Of a stretch of DNA of 64,000 nt, positions 1 to 13,634 are shown one piece after another. The notes below the pieces were generated by a model that worked only from the letters and a program-made list of their open reading frames with translations, made no database searches and was not told where the DNA came from. Position numbers and translations under genes: made by a program. How positions within the stretch are numbered: position 1 is the stretch's first letter; each line of letters opens with the position of its first letter. The stretch is from Apoderus coryli (Eukaryota; Arthropoda; Insecta; Coleoptera; Attelabidae), in assembly GCA_911728435.2 (NCBI GenBank), contig OU452199.1, forward strand, positions 15,200,860 to 15,264,859. The letters run 5' to 3'.

Positions 1-3000
1 TGCAAGCATTTCTCTGTATCATCAAAAAAATAAATAAATAAATGTGTTGCAGTTTATTATGACTATGAGTTATGTCTAATATAAATTATTTTATACAAAA
101 ACTAGAATGAACTTAGACAAAAAAGCCAATTATTCAATGATGGCACATAATTAATATTTATTTAACAAGTAAGAGTAGTCTGGTTTCTGTTAATTGAAAT
201 CACATATTTTAATAGTATCTATACTATATATTAGGAAGTTGGAAAAGTATTTAATTTGTACAAGGTGGAAAAGAAGTGTTTAGGATGTAAACATATTTTT
301 GGATAAAACTAAGGATGCGCGATAATAATATTGTTTAGTTTCTGAAATGTTCGAAAATCATCGCAATTTATTCTATCAAATAGCTTCTTTATTTTAACAA
401 GTACTAAAAAATTCTAAAGGAATACGAATCTATCTAATGTATACGGCACATAGAAATACAGTGATGTACGTATAAAATTTTTGGCAGCCTAGTTCAGGGT
501 TGACTTATGTATTTTGAGATGGAATCCCTAGTATGTTTTAGGATATTTGGATTCCTTTTTAATAATTCTTTTTCACCCAATATTATTAAGCCTCTAGATC
601 TATATGGGAATAATGTATAGTGAGCTGTATAATCAAACAAATCTTTTTCCTTTAAAATATATAAATAATATGCAAATAATAACCTATTAATTAACGAATT
701 TTTCATAGTACTGTCAAAATATAACGAAATGTAATTTATATTCAAATATATACAATTCATAAATCGTTATTTTTAAGTACGAATAAAAATATAACTATCT
801 ATTTGTCAGATCTAACACCATCGGAAACTGGTGTGTTATCAGATTGGGGATTTGTTGAGAAAATAATTCTCAAAACTTTTGTTCCGATTTTTAATCTTTG
901 CACACCTTTTAATTTGCACTTTCATAAAAAGATGCTTAGTAGTTCATACGAAAAATAACTTAGGTAAAATTTAGAAAATACATTTTTAATTTTTGTTTGA
1001 TCAACGTTGTACTTGGATTATACAAAACCGCTTTAATTTTTTAGATTTGTAGAAGTATTATATTTTCGCTTAATTTTTTGTTTCAAGTATTTCAATTATT
1101 TTATTTATGTTATATCTAGATTCTAAATCCGTAGGTTGTCCTATTAAAAAAAACATGTTTTATTTATGATATCGAATGCTTTTAGCTCTATTCCAAAATA
1201 GCTTGCTGTACGTTGCGTTAGTTGTCAATTATTCATTGTTTATGGATGGTTTTAATGGCATCGTTTCTTAATATTTTCTTATGAAAAATAGTCTGACCGT
1301 TAATTACTAGAAGCGTACTGTATAATGAAGGCCTCCTAAAACAACTGAAAGCACAGTTTAGAGCGTCCAAAACATAAATATATTAGCATGTGTTGGCGCA
1401 TTCTATTAGCTACTATATCATTTTAGTTTTGGAACAACTAAGGATCGATAATGCCACCAATACACTGGCTTTTCAGTATTTGTGCAACATTCGCCAAGCA
1501 AAAGTTGGAGTGGTGTTCAGCAACAGGTGATAGTTGGCGACAGATTTTCAAATATGAATGAATGAATTCGGATCAAGTTTAGTATTAATTCCAGAAGAGG
1601 TTTCGTGGCATTTCTTAAATGAAAATCATCTTATACCTATAAAATATTAACCTAAATTAGACGACTTCTGTATGCCAAGTACATATTTCTCCATTATAAT
1701 ATACCCACACATTTTTATGAGAGTTTCGATTCTACTATTGTTGCTCAAATATTCTTTTGTGATCAAGAAAACAATGTACATTCATATAAACTAGACCATT
1801 CTGTGCCTATTACACAATCGTATATATAAAAAAAACTAATAAAACAAATGCCGTCATCAAAACGAATCATGTCATCATGTAAGACAATTGAATTAATTTT
1901 CAACATGGGTAACCTTAAAGAGATATTTGTAACCGTTTAAAAACAGCACTAAAATATACGTTTTATATGTATTCGTTCCGCTTCAGAACCAATTATATTT
2001 ATGGGGCAATTTAGTAATTTATTTTGGGTAAAATTAATTTTTATATTTGTTTTATTGAATAGGCAACAATTTTTCTAGCATTTAATTTTATTGTTTTGTG
2101 TAGCAGTTGTTAAACACCGTGCGCCTCCATCTAGTTCAGTAATTTTTGACCAACCAAAAGCATTCGATAATTTATTAACTACATTGTTGTCATGTGGGAG
2201 TCATATACTAATTAATATTGTACTATTTTTTCATGTTTTTGAATTAGTAACGGTTATTTGCACACTAATATTAATTTATAATTTGAATAATTGGTACTAT
2301 CAATACCTATTTATGTAATTATGTAATTGTTTTAACAAATTTATTATAGATAAGTACCTATATGATCAAGTAATAATTATAATATGGAGCTTTAATGATT
2401 ATCGACAGGTCAGGCAATAATACATAAATTCAAAATATTTCTCCAGATGTAAGAAGCTATGATCACGTTCCAAATCAAACAATGAGATTATTTCCTACCT
2501 ACCAGATTTATGTTCATAGCTAGTGAGTCTTGTACAACGTGAATTTTAAATAATATAGTAATTTTCCTCACGAATGCAACAACTTTTTATTATTATTATA
2601 ATTTGAATTATATTATAAATAGAATTAATATCGAAAACAAATCATGGAACTGGAACTGAAATTACATTGGATTTTGCTACCGCGCAATTTTCAATTGGTT
2701 TTCCCAGGAATAGTAATAAAAACATTCAGTATTTTAATACGGTAAAGCCAAAATTAGAAAATCTTTCGTCAATTTAGTATTATAAATTATTTATTACGAA
2801 AAACGTATTACAATCTAATAAACAGGAAAATGTTTGAGCATATCCATGGTTTAGCATCCCATCAGCATTTGGAGAAAAATTGCGCTGCCATGCCGTAAGG
2901 ACTGTCTATCTGACTATATTTTGTCTCTATTTTTCCTTTCTGTAAGTTCCCATTACTGATTTCATCTTAACCTTAATTTCAATTAAGTTCAGCCCAAGAG

Positions 3001-3699
3001 CGATACTTATTTGCCGCCAAGCATCTTCTCTTGTAACTTTATTGTAATATTTTTTGTCTTTTGGGTCCCATAATGAACGGTGATCTCTCTACATATCTAT
3101 ACCAGAACTTTATTTACACTTCTCGGCATCCATTTTATAAACAAGCAATAATTCAAAGATAGGAACAAAATGAAGCAAGGCACGTACTAACTTGGGAAAC
3201 TAAGAAATGCCGTGCAATGAGGTTTCTTTGAGCACGTCCAAAAACCGACTAATTTTGACCCACCACGCGGCAGATAATGAGTCGAAGCAGGTACTAACTC
3301 TCTAAAGATCTGCTGCATTAATTGGTTCTCTTGAGACAAGTCTCAAACTCAACGAATTGTTGCAAAAATATAATCTTGGATGAATAATTTTCAGTAATTA
3401 TTGAATTGTTTGACCGGATTTGCTATCTATTATTTCTATGAAATTGCAGTTTTCTTATATATATATTATGAAATGATGTGTTTAAAGTTGTACCTATAAT
3501 CAGAAATTAGTTTACATTATTTTATTCATGTTAATTATCACAGGAAGCTATTTGAATGGTATTATATTTAAAACATAACGGCACACCAAAAAAAAGTAAT
3601 TTTACTTATGAACTAAGTTTACACACTGGTGCATTTGTTGGTAATCCCTTATTCGGTTTAGATTATACTTAGATTCTTCCTATATGCTTTAAGCACATT

Positions 3700-3985
3700 A
3701 TGATATGTAATTAAGCTGTTATACGATGAGGAAATTTCGTTAGCTTCGTGAGCAGAAGGTTGTGTTTTGTGGTTAGACGTCATAGTAGGAACGAATAACA
3801 AAAGACATATTCGCGAGGACCAAACAATCAGCTATTAGCGGCAACGTCGATTATGCAACCATCAGCAACGTGGGAGAACGGTGTGCCGCTCCCTGACAAA
3901 AGCGACACGACGTAACATTTGTAATATGTGTTCTGCCATGTGTAAAGCGGAAACGGAATAAGGCCTAAGGCGTAGTCGTAGTACA
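3700..3985. other. GC-richer island in the AT-rich intron
   Basis: The stretch is clearly less AT-rich than its surroundings and contains several CG dinucleotides, for example AGCGGCAACGTCG. Two overlapping forward frames stay open for about 30 codons each, but neither has a recognised motif or convincing splice borders. It could be a conserved regulatory element of Dll, an unrecognised small exon or an old repeat fragment. I cannot choose between these from sequence alone. Confidence 0.3.
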
Positions 3986-6900
3986 CTCCGATGAAAATCC
4001 TATTATACGTTTTTTTAATGTTTAGAGTAGTTTTTTTCTGTATTTTTTTTTTACCTAGATAAAATTACCTATAAATTGTATTGTATCTACCTTGATTCTG
4101 AAAATGTAGGCCACTGTTCTTAAAAATGATATTTGAATTATGTACTTGTCATATACAATCCAACAAAATGTACTTGCAGTAAATTGATTAAGATATTAAT
4201 TGATAACTGACGTCCTTACTGTTGTAGGTATATAAGTCTCTTTATTAACGACGTGGAACGCTTTTCCTTTCATATAAATTGACCGATATTTGTATCTAAA
4301 GTTTTGCTTTCATTAGCGCCTTCGGCCTATTTCAATGTAACCTCTCGGGTAGTAGAAAACAATAACCTTTGAATAGGTAATAAGCAAGAGTGGATAGTTA
4401 CTTAAGTAATTTATTACCGGAACAAAATGTTGAAATGCATTTTAAGTTTAACTCATGTACTTAAATATCTACCACAGCTTATATGGCTATATTGCTGAAC
4501 ACAGTTACATGAATATTAAAGAAACTTTTCTCTATTAACGCTATTGTCATTAATCATTAAACTTTTAACTCCATGTTCATCATTTAGAACATTATTTATT
4601 GTCCGATAAATTTAAGTTATGGCCATAGGATTATATTTTATCTATTTGTGCTAAATTATTATGCAGTTTGCTCATTTGCACCAACAAATTTAAGAAAGAA
4701 CATTAAAACTATCATCGATCACTTAAATTGTCACTAACTAAGAAAAATGGTATTGGTTTGCATTTGGTTTATTAAAATAATTATAATCGTTTATTATAAT
4801 TAATATTGTAACTGTGGACTTTATTGAATTCACTTAGAATTTATACTCGCCTTAACCAATTCGAAGAAATGAATCCTATGAGATTTTTTAATTAATAAAA
4901 GTATTTGTTTCATTAGGACACTTTTTCCATGACATTCTTAAAAAAAATAATTTAGGGTCTAAATGACAAACTTTTGTAATCAAAACACTAAAAAATATTT
5001 CAAAATTAAAATAAACCCAAATGAAATTCAAATCCAAATAAGCATAATGCTTTATTCTTCTATTAGGTTACACAACATGATCATATTTTTTAAAATAAAT
5101 AAAAATTTCTCAACTTATTGCAATATTGCCAAGTGTATCTAAGTTTTAGGTAAGAAACCATCAAACGATGGTGGTGCAAACAAATACATACTCTTATTAA
5201 CATATAAATTTATGAACTCCTTTACAACTCTTTATTTCAGTTTATGTTGGTTCAATCCGCCATTAATATTTCAATTATTTTTTAAGACTCCAAATCTATG
5301 CTTGAGCAAATAATACATTTATAATAAGTACAAAATCTATTTTTGAAACAACCAAAATCAATATTTTGGTGTGCCATAAACCGGTAGTTACATTTTTTAG
5401 ATTTTTCTTTTTCGCCAAAAGTCTTTGGTTTGAGATATTGTATTAAGTCGTAGTCTTAATATTATTTATTGTTATTGTTATAGTTTAGTAATAACTAAAT
5501 ATCATACTTGGATTTTGTAGAGGGTCTCAAAAAAGAGTGACTGCTTCTGCTCAGCTCAATTTAGTGGAAAAGATGGCGATTATAAACTATTTAACTTACT
5601 CTTTGTTTTAAAATCAGAGAATCCCTAAAAGTTCATATTGTAGGTATCCTATTTTATCCAAATTGTTTCATATAACTCTATAGATATTATATGTCAGATT
5701 GTTTGACAAATTGTGAGTCATGTTAGTGCTACAGAATCCCAGTTTATTAAAAAAGATTTAAAGTCAACCTGGCTATTTACTTCTGCCACTGAAACAAATT
5801 TGGCTATAGGTACATACAATTTTTATGTTACAGTAAACTTTTATTTTTTTCAAATGAAACACCATATAATTTTTAAATCTTTAATTCTGGTTTTGAGCAT
5901 TATTTATACACTCTTGGTATAAATATATTATATCTGATATTAAAAAACATTTTAACCGCATATCCATATTAAAGAAAAAATGTTAAACGCTGGTCTGTTA
6001 TAAATTACGGTAGTCGAGAAATTATGATCTAAATAGGAAACTAGTCATGCTCTAATACCCACACAACAACTGGGTATACACTATCACCCTGTAGAATTTA
6101 GATACCAGCGTTTCAGTTTTATTTCATTATCACAGATACAGGGTGTGTAAATGTAATTATTTGTCTGGAATCTTCCTTTGTTCCAATATAGTATAATGTG
6201 TTTGTGTTGTTCTACAGAAATCAAGGTTTCTTCCCCATATGCTTGGTTCATCTACTACTTTGAATAAAACTAAAACACAGCTATGTGTTTGGGTAATTCT
6301 AATTCTAATAAGGTAATTAAATTTCAAAGATCCCATTGTAACACGAAACCAGATTCAAAAATTTGGTAATTGTAACATTTTTACAGCATTTTCTTTCATT
6401 TTAAGACCGTTTTCCACAAGTCATCATCAAATTTGTTTTTTACAACATAGAAACTTCTTACAACGACGATATCTATGAAAATATCTATATCTTGAAGAAT
6501 TTTGTAGTGTCAATCCTGTATATAGTGTCACGAAGCAACTAAGAACCAGAGTTAGCAAAGGTGTGATATCTGATGCATATACCTACGTAAAAATTCTAAC
6601 TGATTAATTCTACTGCGAGGACAGTTTTAATATTACATTTTTTAAAATTTTCTATGTATCAAGATCTAATTCAAAAATATTTAACACATTTTTTTAATCA
6701 GTACGGTCTGTTGCGTAGTTTGTTTCCTTTCTTCCTTTTTGAAATATAAGGGCGTTTTTGAACGTTTCCTAAATCTTCTCTAATCTCAGTTATGTTGTAA
6801 CTCAATTCAAAAAGAGGAAAACTGAATTCAGAGATTTTGAAATGCACCAACTTCTATATTTTTAATAGGTAAACTTTCCAAATGTGTATCTATAATACTT

Positions 6901-7995
6901 CATAGGTATATCTTTCATCACTGAGATTTTTAAGTAATAATAATGCATCATAAAACCTTCGAAAACATTAACATAAAACTAAGAATAAACGTTAGTCATG
7001 TATCTTTTATGATAAATACGTGTCTACACGTCATATCCTGAAAAAAATAAATAAAAATATTGATAAACATTGTGACCTGTCATTAAAGTTAAAACGAAGT
7101 GACACTAATTAACTGAATTTTAAATATTGCCTGAACTCTGCCTAGATATTAAACTTGTTTGGCACATTTTTTAAATATTACTATTATTAATATTGAAAGA
7201 AACGAGCAACTTTAACTTCCCATTCAAAAATATATAGCGTGTTTCATCAATATAATTCAAATTTGTGTTATTACTCGATAAATTAAGCATTTAAAATATG
7301 AATAAAATCTATTTTTTTTTATGCTTTCATCAGTGGTGATCGGCAGGCACTGCGATCCTAATTTCCAACATTTACGAAGAGCTTAAACTAGCACGAGAGA
7401 TGAAAGACATTGAATAAGATTGTAAAATACATGGTGATATTCAAACAAATAAAGATGTTGTTTTAAGTATTATGTTTTGGTAGATATACTTGAATTGAAA
7501 TCGGAATATTTTCATTAACACTGTATACAGCTTTTAAGAAAAAATGTAGCAATAAGAACAAAGAACCAGTATATACGTCTGCAGAAGTAAACTGTCACTC
7601 AAACACAAATTATTCACATCTCTACATATATTTTTTCATTCATTCAAAGTAGGTAATAATTAAGACTACAACCGTAAACCAAAAGCTTGTAAGAGAAAAA
7701 GAGAGAGAAAGATGTCAGAATGGTATAACTAAATACAATCTCCGCGATTATCTTGAAGACCTTGTAACATTTCCTTTGCGCGTTCTCAACCTTTGGAAAC
7801 CCGAGGGCATCAAAATGTGCACTCACGATTGAAATCTCTAAAATTGGCATTTGACAATGGGGAAAATCGAATTAATTTATTTATATTTATATACTTACTG
7901 AATACTAGTAAAAGCAGTTTAGTTCTAATTGAACTGTAATATACACAGGGTGATTTGTATAGGTAGAAAATCTTAATACAGAAATTTTGGTTATC

Positions 7996-8305
7996 GTACC
8001 AAAAGCAACCATTAATATTATTAATGACATTGAATGTCTTATTGATACTTCAACAATATAGACCGTTAAGATTTTCGCCTTCAGATCGAGCCATTTTCAG
8101 TAAAAAACTCCAACAGTTACGTTATTGATTGACATTATTATTCCATGTAATATGTAATATATTGTACCAAAAGCAACCGTTAATGTTATTAACTAAATAG
8201 AATGTATTTTAATATTAAGCAATATAGACAATGAAGATTTTCTCCTTTTGCTAGCGCCATTTTCAGTAAAAAACTAAAAAACAACAGTTGCTGTTATTAA
8301 TTAAT
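7996..8305. repeat. Diverged tandem duplication, period 168 bp
   Basis: Two head-to-tail units begin with GTACCAAAAGCAACC at 7996 and 8164. Both continue through a CAATATAGAC block, an AAGATTTTC block and GCCATTTTCAGTAAAAAACT, and end near AACAGTT. Point changes and small indels separate the copies, so the duplication is not recent. It holds no gene. Confidence 0.75.
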
Positions 8306-10043
8306 TTACGTATTTTATTTATAAAATGTATTTTTGCCTAAACGTTTTATTTAGTTTATCTGTCTCTATATCTCTAAGAAATTGTTATAAGTGAACAGAG
8401 TCATTTGGCTATTTCTTACTTTAATAATTTTTACTATAAGATAATATACTAGAGAAATTTTTATTATTATTTTATGTGCACTATCATTGTCAACCTGAAA
8501 AATACATTTATCAACTTATACAGTGTTTTCCTACATCTTTTACACAACATTAGAGCAAATAAATTAGAAGAAATATGCTTGTAAAATCAATAAACCAACC
8601 GTCAATCTATTTATTGTGAGTCAGAACAGGTACACATGGAGAGTTATGTAATATGATAAAGAACAACAAGTAAAACCAAAACAGTAATAATTATATAAAT
8701 ACCTCTACTCTATAACTACTAAATTTAAATTTTATGCTATACAAGTATGCAGATGAGATAATAAAATACACACATATAAGTATACACACAGATCTATGAC
8801 TTTATATATTATTTAAACTAATTAATTTGATACGAATGTGACACGTTTAATTAAGATGACAGTGTGAATTTCAAATATTTAGCGGCAACTTTTATCTCAT
8901 TTACATTACAAATATTCAATATCAGATATCTAAATGCTTCAGTCAGATAGATTTATCGATCATAAATAGTGATGTAAAAATATAAATGAGTATTATATTA
9001 CATGTAAAATGGCTGTATTTATGCTTACGGAATCATATACAATAAGTTATTTTTTAGTTGCTCTATTTGTTAAGCATTATAGCTACAATATTACTTATTA
9101 ATATTTTCACTAATTTAAATAATAAATAATTCTGACCTGAAATTATATCAAGTTATGTATATAGTGTCACTAATGAGTTGTGAAAATACATATGTCTGCT
9201 TTTTTGAAAAAAAAAAAAAGTCAAAGCTAATACAAACATGTTTTTATTGCTATTTATAAATTTACCATTATTGTTTGTAAGTTTTCACCAGTGCGAAAGG
9301 TTAATTTAGATTAGATTAAAATCATAATATTTTGCTGTAATGTATATAATGTACCTAACACTACAAACAATAAACAAAAGAAAACAGATATAGCATCATA
9401 ACTGTTGTTTACAAATAAACTTCTTTAATTGAATGTGTCAAGATTTACTTCGTAGGTACTTTATATTATGGCCTATCCGACCAGTCCTTCAGGTGAAACC
9501 GTTAATCTCAGAAAGTTCCATCAATTTTGGTTTATCTATCACAGGTGAAATTAGTAAAAATTAGTATAAAACATATAACAAATCAATGCAAACTATAAGC
9601 ACTAAAATTACTCAAAAACTAAAGTAAACTATTCTAGACTACTTCTCTAAAATAATGTTAGTTTTAATATTTACATTATGGTAAACTCAATTAAACAAAT
9701 TAATTGGGGTATACAAACGACTACTGGGCATTAGAATAGTGTGTATAGTGTATACAAACTCAATGTAAAATATATAAATTTAACGATTCTACTGGGGCTA
9801 TCCGTTCCCATGCCTCTTTACATTATATGCATATATGCAGCATTTTTAGATACATTTCTCCCTCGTATATAAGAACACGTAATGTGGAATTTCAACAAGA
9901 AAATTTGTGTCCGACAGTAAAACACGGTGGCAGAATATTTTTTTTTATATTTGTTCAATAGCTTTTCTTAGATTAATAAAATGAAAGAAGATCTATCAAA
10001 TTAGATAATAATTTTCAATACAACCTCAAGTGGATGAAACTTT

Positions 10044-10238
10044 TTGCAGTCACTGTATCAGACACGGCCAGTATACGACACGAGCGGAACACCTTGGGAG
10101 TTTAAGCATCAATATTTACATGTCCAAAGCCAGCGTCTTCTTTTAAATATTTATCATCAGTTAAGGTCTGAAAATAATGAAGTGACGAATACACATATTA
10201 TAAAATTTTTACGTTTAATAGAAAATGTCACTGACTAA
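10044..10238 (+). other. Unrecognised 64-codon ORF, possibly a transposase-like N-terminal fragment
   Basis: This is an open frame of 64 codons in AT-rich intron. A TTTTTGCAG acceptor-like motif lies at about 10041-10049, just inside its 5' end. The centre (QSQRLLLNIYHQL) faintly recalls the start of helix-turn-helix regions in some insect transposon-derived proteins, which begin with a similar basic/hydrophobic helix. That is a weak impression, not an identification. No neighbouring frame extends it into a longer protein. It could be chance, a transposon scrap or a small exon. Confidence 0.2.
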
Positions 10239-12047
10239 GTGAGTAAAATTTGTTGTTAGTTTATAATATATTATTATAAATGTATCTATTTATATGCATA
10301 ACAAGTATTAATTATTCTTTAATTTAATTATTAATAAAAGGAAATTTTTAAGAATTTATGTTGTTGATAATAGATAATCATAATGATAATAATAATAGAT
10401 AATGATAATGGAGCGGGACTGCGAAACATGTCCCCTTTTATAAAAAAGGAATCTTAAATACAATTTTATTAGTGGAGACGATGTATGTATTTTTATTGTA
10501 ATTGTATTAATTATTATAAAGGTATGTTCCTTGCTGTTCGAACACTGACTAAGTACGTTTATATGTTGCCGTGTTGGAGAGGCAAAGAAAAATACAGTAT
10601 ACTTTTATACAAATGAACATAGAATTGTTAATACATACCTATAAAGGATTTTTAAAATATCGTAGGGCATGTATTGTTATGAAAAGTTAAAAGGGTGCGC
10701 CTATGGACGGCTGCGGTCGGTATTGACATTACAAAGGGATATCCAGTTGTGGTTTTTTATATCATTTTAAAGTAACTTTAGAAATACTATACCTCTAGAA
10801 ATAGTTTGTGAACTTGAAACCAACTTTCTTCTACTAATCTACATGTCAATTTAAGGTTTTTATTACATATCTTTATCACAGGTAGAATTAAAAAATTAAA
10901 CCTAAACTTATATCATCATGGAACTAATATCAGATATTCAAAACGCCACAAATATAAAAAGTGTCATAGACCCTACTGCCAACACTTTTCAGGTAGTGTT
11001 CTTTGATTAAACGATTAAGTCAAGCAACCTGTGGTGAATTCGGTATAATAAATCAATCCTTTTTCTTTTCCTCACAACATTAAGTTATTGTGTTAAAGTC
11101 ACTTTTTGAATAACTCAACACATTATTCTGTAACAGGCCTCAGGGTAATTTTTATTTTTCATTTCAATTTGGCACGCGCTTATTTAAATGCAGTTTAGAA
11201 CATTATGGCTCTCACATTTTGCTTGAAGTATTTAGGGTGATGAATGTTTTATTAACTTGTAGTATACTTCTTTATATACGGTTGAATAAGAACTAGAGTG
11301 AATCCAAATATATATTACAGTAGCAGATATTTAACCGAGAAAGGTGTCTTGGTCTTTGTCGCTTAAATTTAGATCTAAATGGGGGTACATCCATCATGAC
11401 CAGGTTCTGCCGCTGGATAATGCATTTTGTGTCGGCAAAGTACTCAAAACATTTCACTTTAAGTAGTCTAAGTACCTTTTGAAGAAGAAGTTTTGCTTTT
11501 GTTGGTTTTTCACTAATTTTTGATTTACCAATATAAAATTGGAAAATTCTTGCGGAATCAAACATATTAAAAAAAAAATCAGAACTTGTGATTTAGACAC
11601 TTCTTCATTATGATTATTATTAGTAGTTTTTGTGGTTGCTACATTCATAATATTAAAGCACATCACTGTAAGAATATTCTTAATCATGAAATGCTCGGCT
11701 GGTATTATACACCTTTTTCACAATTAATTAATATTCAGATGTTAATTACCAACTTAGAACTTCAATCAACGTAGAGAACGGTTAATTTATATAAAAATAC
11801 TTCAGGACTTCTTTTTCGTTTTTTTTTCTATAAAGATATACAGAAAAACCGTAGCTGAGAGCACTACTACTAATTTGACAGTATTATATTCTAAAAAAAA
11901 AACAGTTTAATTTATTATTATATATTATTCTGTTTGCCGTGGGAATGCTTTTACCATTTTTTATGGTAAATGTATATTTATTTATCAATTATTTACTCAA
12001 TATTATGATGCCAAACATAAACACTTATGTGAACTTTTTTGTTTCAG

Positions 12048-12222
12048 GTCAAAATTTGGTTTCAAAATCGGCGGAGTAAATACAAGAAAATGATGAAAGC
12101 AGCTCAAGTACCTGGTGGAACGAATAACAATAGTGCACCTGGAGGACATCCGGGGTTATTAGGAGGTAATGCGAATATCCCATCATCGAGTCCGGGACCA
12201 CAAAGCCAAAATATGATGCAAG
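12048..12222 (+). CDS. Dll: Distal-less exon: homeodomain recognition helix onward (partial gene)
   Basis: This exon encodes the C-terminal third of the Distal-less homeodomain transcription factor, a nuclear DNA-binding protein that specifies distal appendages in arthropods. It opens with VKIWFQNRRSKYKKMMK, which is homeodomain helix 3 (residues 45-60). The DNA-contacting Q50 and N51, W48, F49 and the basic R52/R53 are all present. A linker rich in Gly, Asn, Pro and Ser follows. The exon starts after a TTTGTTTCAG acceptor in phase 0 and ends at CAAG|GTAGGA, leaving one base that completes a Gly codon with the next exon. The intron position between homeodomain residues 44 and 45 is the classic Dll/Dlx one. 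The start codon and N-terminus lie upstream of the window. Assignment is near certain from helix 3, intron position and the tail exons. Confidence 0.96.
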
Positions 12223-13372
12223 GTAGGATTAAACTGGAAGGTAAACTATTTTTTTCTATAACTGAAAATAGTTAACATAACATTTTTTAACAATAGCTTG
12301 AAAGAAACTTCAACCAAAATGATTTCTCCGGCCACCAGAAAAATGAAATCTTTTTGCCACCCCTTTTATGGGAGTTTCGCCTTTGTATATTCTGGATAAT
12401 GACAATTTTATGCACAAAAATAGTGTTAAAATCACAGAAACCACAGGCCAAATCGGAAATAAGCCTCATTTTTTGTTAGAGCCACCTGATAAATGAACAG
12501 TTCCAAAGAAAATAAAAAAAGTTCGTGGGAAAGATGTGTGAATTATATGTATAAAATTTATTGAGTGATATTTCTACTTTATTGTCAATAAAATCCAAAA
12601 CCTCAGCATGCCATTAATGAAACAGGTCTTTTTCACAAAATTGTGCAATATTTTATTGACCATTTTTTAAACTCCTCTTCGAATATGGATTATTTTAATA
12701 AACACATATTATAATATGTTCTAGAAAAAAACTAAATAGTCGTAACATAATTTTTTTAACCAAATTTATTCCGTCGGTCTCAAACTTTAATGGAAGTTTT
12801 TTGTTGCTAATGGGTTTAGTTGTCTTATATTTTTATTAATAGTTCAGTCTGATGAAATTCGAACATTCTCAGCATATTTTTATATAATTTTAATAAATTA
12901 ATAGTTTATCAAATGTAAAATATTTCATTTATAATTTACCTTGTATCGTAAGCTACAAAAATTTACAAATATCAATTAATATACGTACCCTATACTTATT
13001 GAGCAAAAGAGATTAATTAGGATTTTAATCATCATAGCGTTTAAGTGAACAAAAACTAAATAATATTCAAGTATAATAAGATTTCTTATTATATTATTTT
13101 TCGCTTAAAATACAAACTCAATCTTACTCAAATTTTCGACCTATTTGACAAATATACAAGACTTCGTTTAGCACTCAGCTTGTCAGTATACCGCAACAGC
13201 TATGATGGCAAAATCAAATGAATTTGAAAAGTAAAGTCAGTATTTTTGTCCGAAATACGGCTACTTATATAATTTTTCGTTTGTGTGTTGAAATGCAATT
13301 AAAGCAACGATATCAAAATCTTATTAAATTTGACGGAAAGTATGTCTAAACATATATTTATCCTTGTTGCAG
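12223..13372 (+). other. Dll: Dll intron, about 1.15 kb
   Basis: The donor is GTAGGA at 12223 and the acceptor is TTGTTGCAG ending at 13372. The phase matches on both sides: one base before, two bases after. The content is AT-rich with no recognised feature. Reading through the donor gives about 17 extra codons and then a stop, so intron retention would truncate the protein shortly after the homeodomain linker. Confidence 0.9.
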
Positions 13373-13634
13373 GCGGCGGTTCATCATCGGGCTCGCCCGC
13401 TACCGGTTACCTTCAACATTCGTCGCCCGCCCCAAGTTCCACCCCCGGCAGTGACATGTCGGGCCAACCGGCCGCCAGTCCTGGCGGCGGCGGCGGTGGT
13501 GGCGGTTGGCCCGACGTCAAACCAAATCAACAGCCGATGCACCATCCGCCACCTCACGCTGCCCCTCACCCCCCTCCACACAACTACCTGCCTCAGTACT
13601 CATGGTACCCGACGGACAATCCCGGCCTTCTCAC
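13373..13634 (+). CDS. Dll: Distal-less exon: low-complexity C-terminal region
   Basis: This exon carries the C-terminal, probably transactivating region of Dll. It encodes about 87 residues: a Gly/Ser-rich start, a Ser/Pro stretch, a run of eight glycines, then WPDVKP, a His/Pro-rich segment and YSWYPTDNPGLLT. The tyrosine/tryptophan-rich end and LLT lead into the conserved Dll terminus in the next exon. It begins in phase 1 after CAG at 13370-13372 and ends at TCAC|GTAAGT, leaving two bases of a Thr codon. The exon is far richer in G and C than its surroundings, which supports real coding sequence. Overlapping frames on both strands are shadows of this composition. The Gly run may vary in length between individuals. 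Confidence 0.95.

Larger units (their letters stand above)
1..12047 (+). other. Dll: Presumed Dll intron inside the homeobox (3' portion)
   Basis: This stretch ends in a clean splice acceptor (polypyrimidine run, then CAG at 12045-12047) directly in front of Dll homeodomain residue 45. Dll/Dlx genes are known to carry an intron between homeodomain residues 44 and 45, so I read the whole stretch as the 3' part of that intron. The exon for residues 1-44 was not seen here and should be upstream of the window. The sequence is AT-rich, with many short open frames that look random. Exceptions listed separately are a GC-richer island at 3700-3985, a tandem duplication at 7996-8305 and a small ORF at 10044. 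A CACCCTGTA/TACAGGGTG inverted pair at 6085-6146 may be a remnant of a small DNA element. An unlisted small gene in this stretch cannot be excluded. Confidence 0.6.

Noticed and set aside
494..760. 88-codon minus-strand ORF
   Set aside because: No recognisable motif, AT-rich composition like background, and no splice or promoter support. It could be a lost transposon piece, but I cannot show it.
1..12047. Exon for homeodomain residues 1-44
   Set aside because: I looked for the RTIYSSLQL and QYLALPERAEL type blocks by eye and found none. The exon is assumed upstream of the window, though a visual scan is not exhaustive.
12039..12275. A 78-codon ORF starting MFQVKIWF as a complete protein
   Set aside because: The first codons lie in the intron before the CAG acceptor and the last 17 lie beyond the GTAGGA donor. 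The phases fit exon 13373-13634 exactly, so it is a Dll exon read through.
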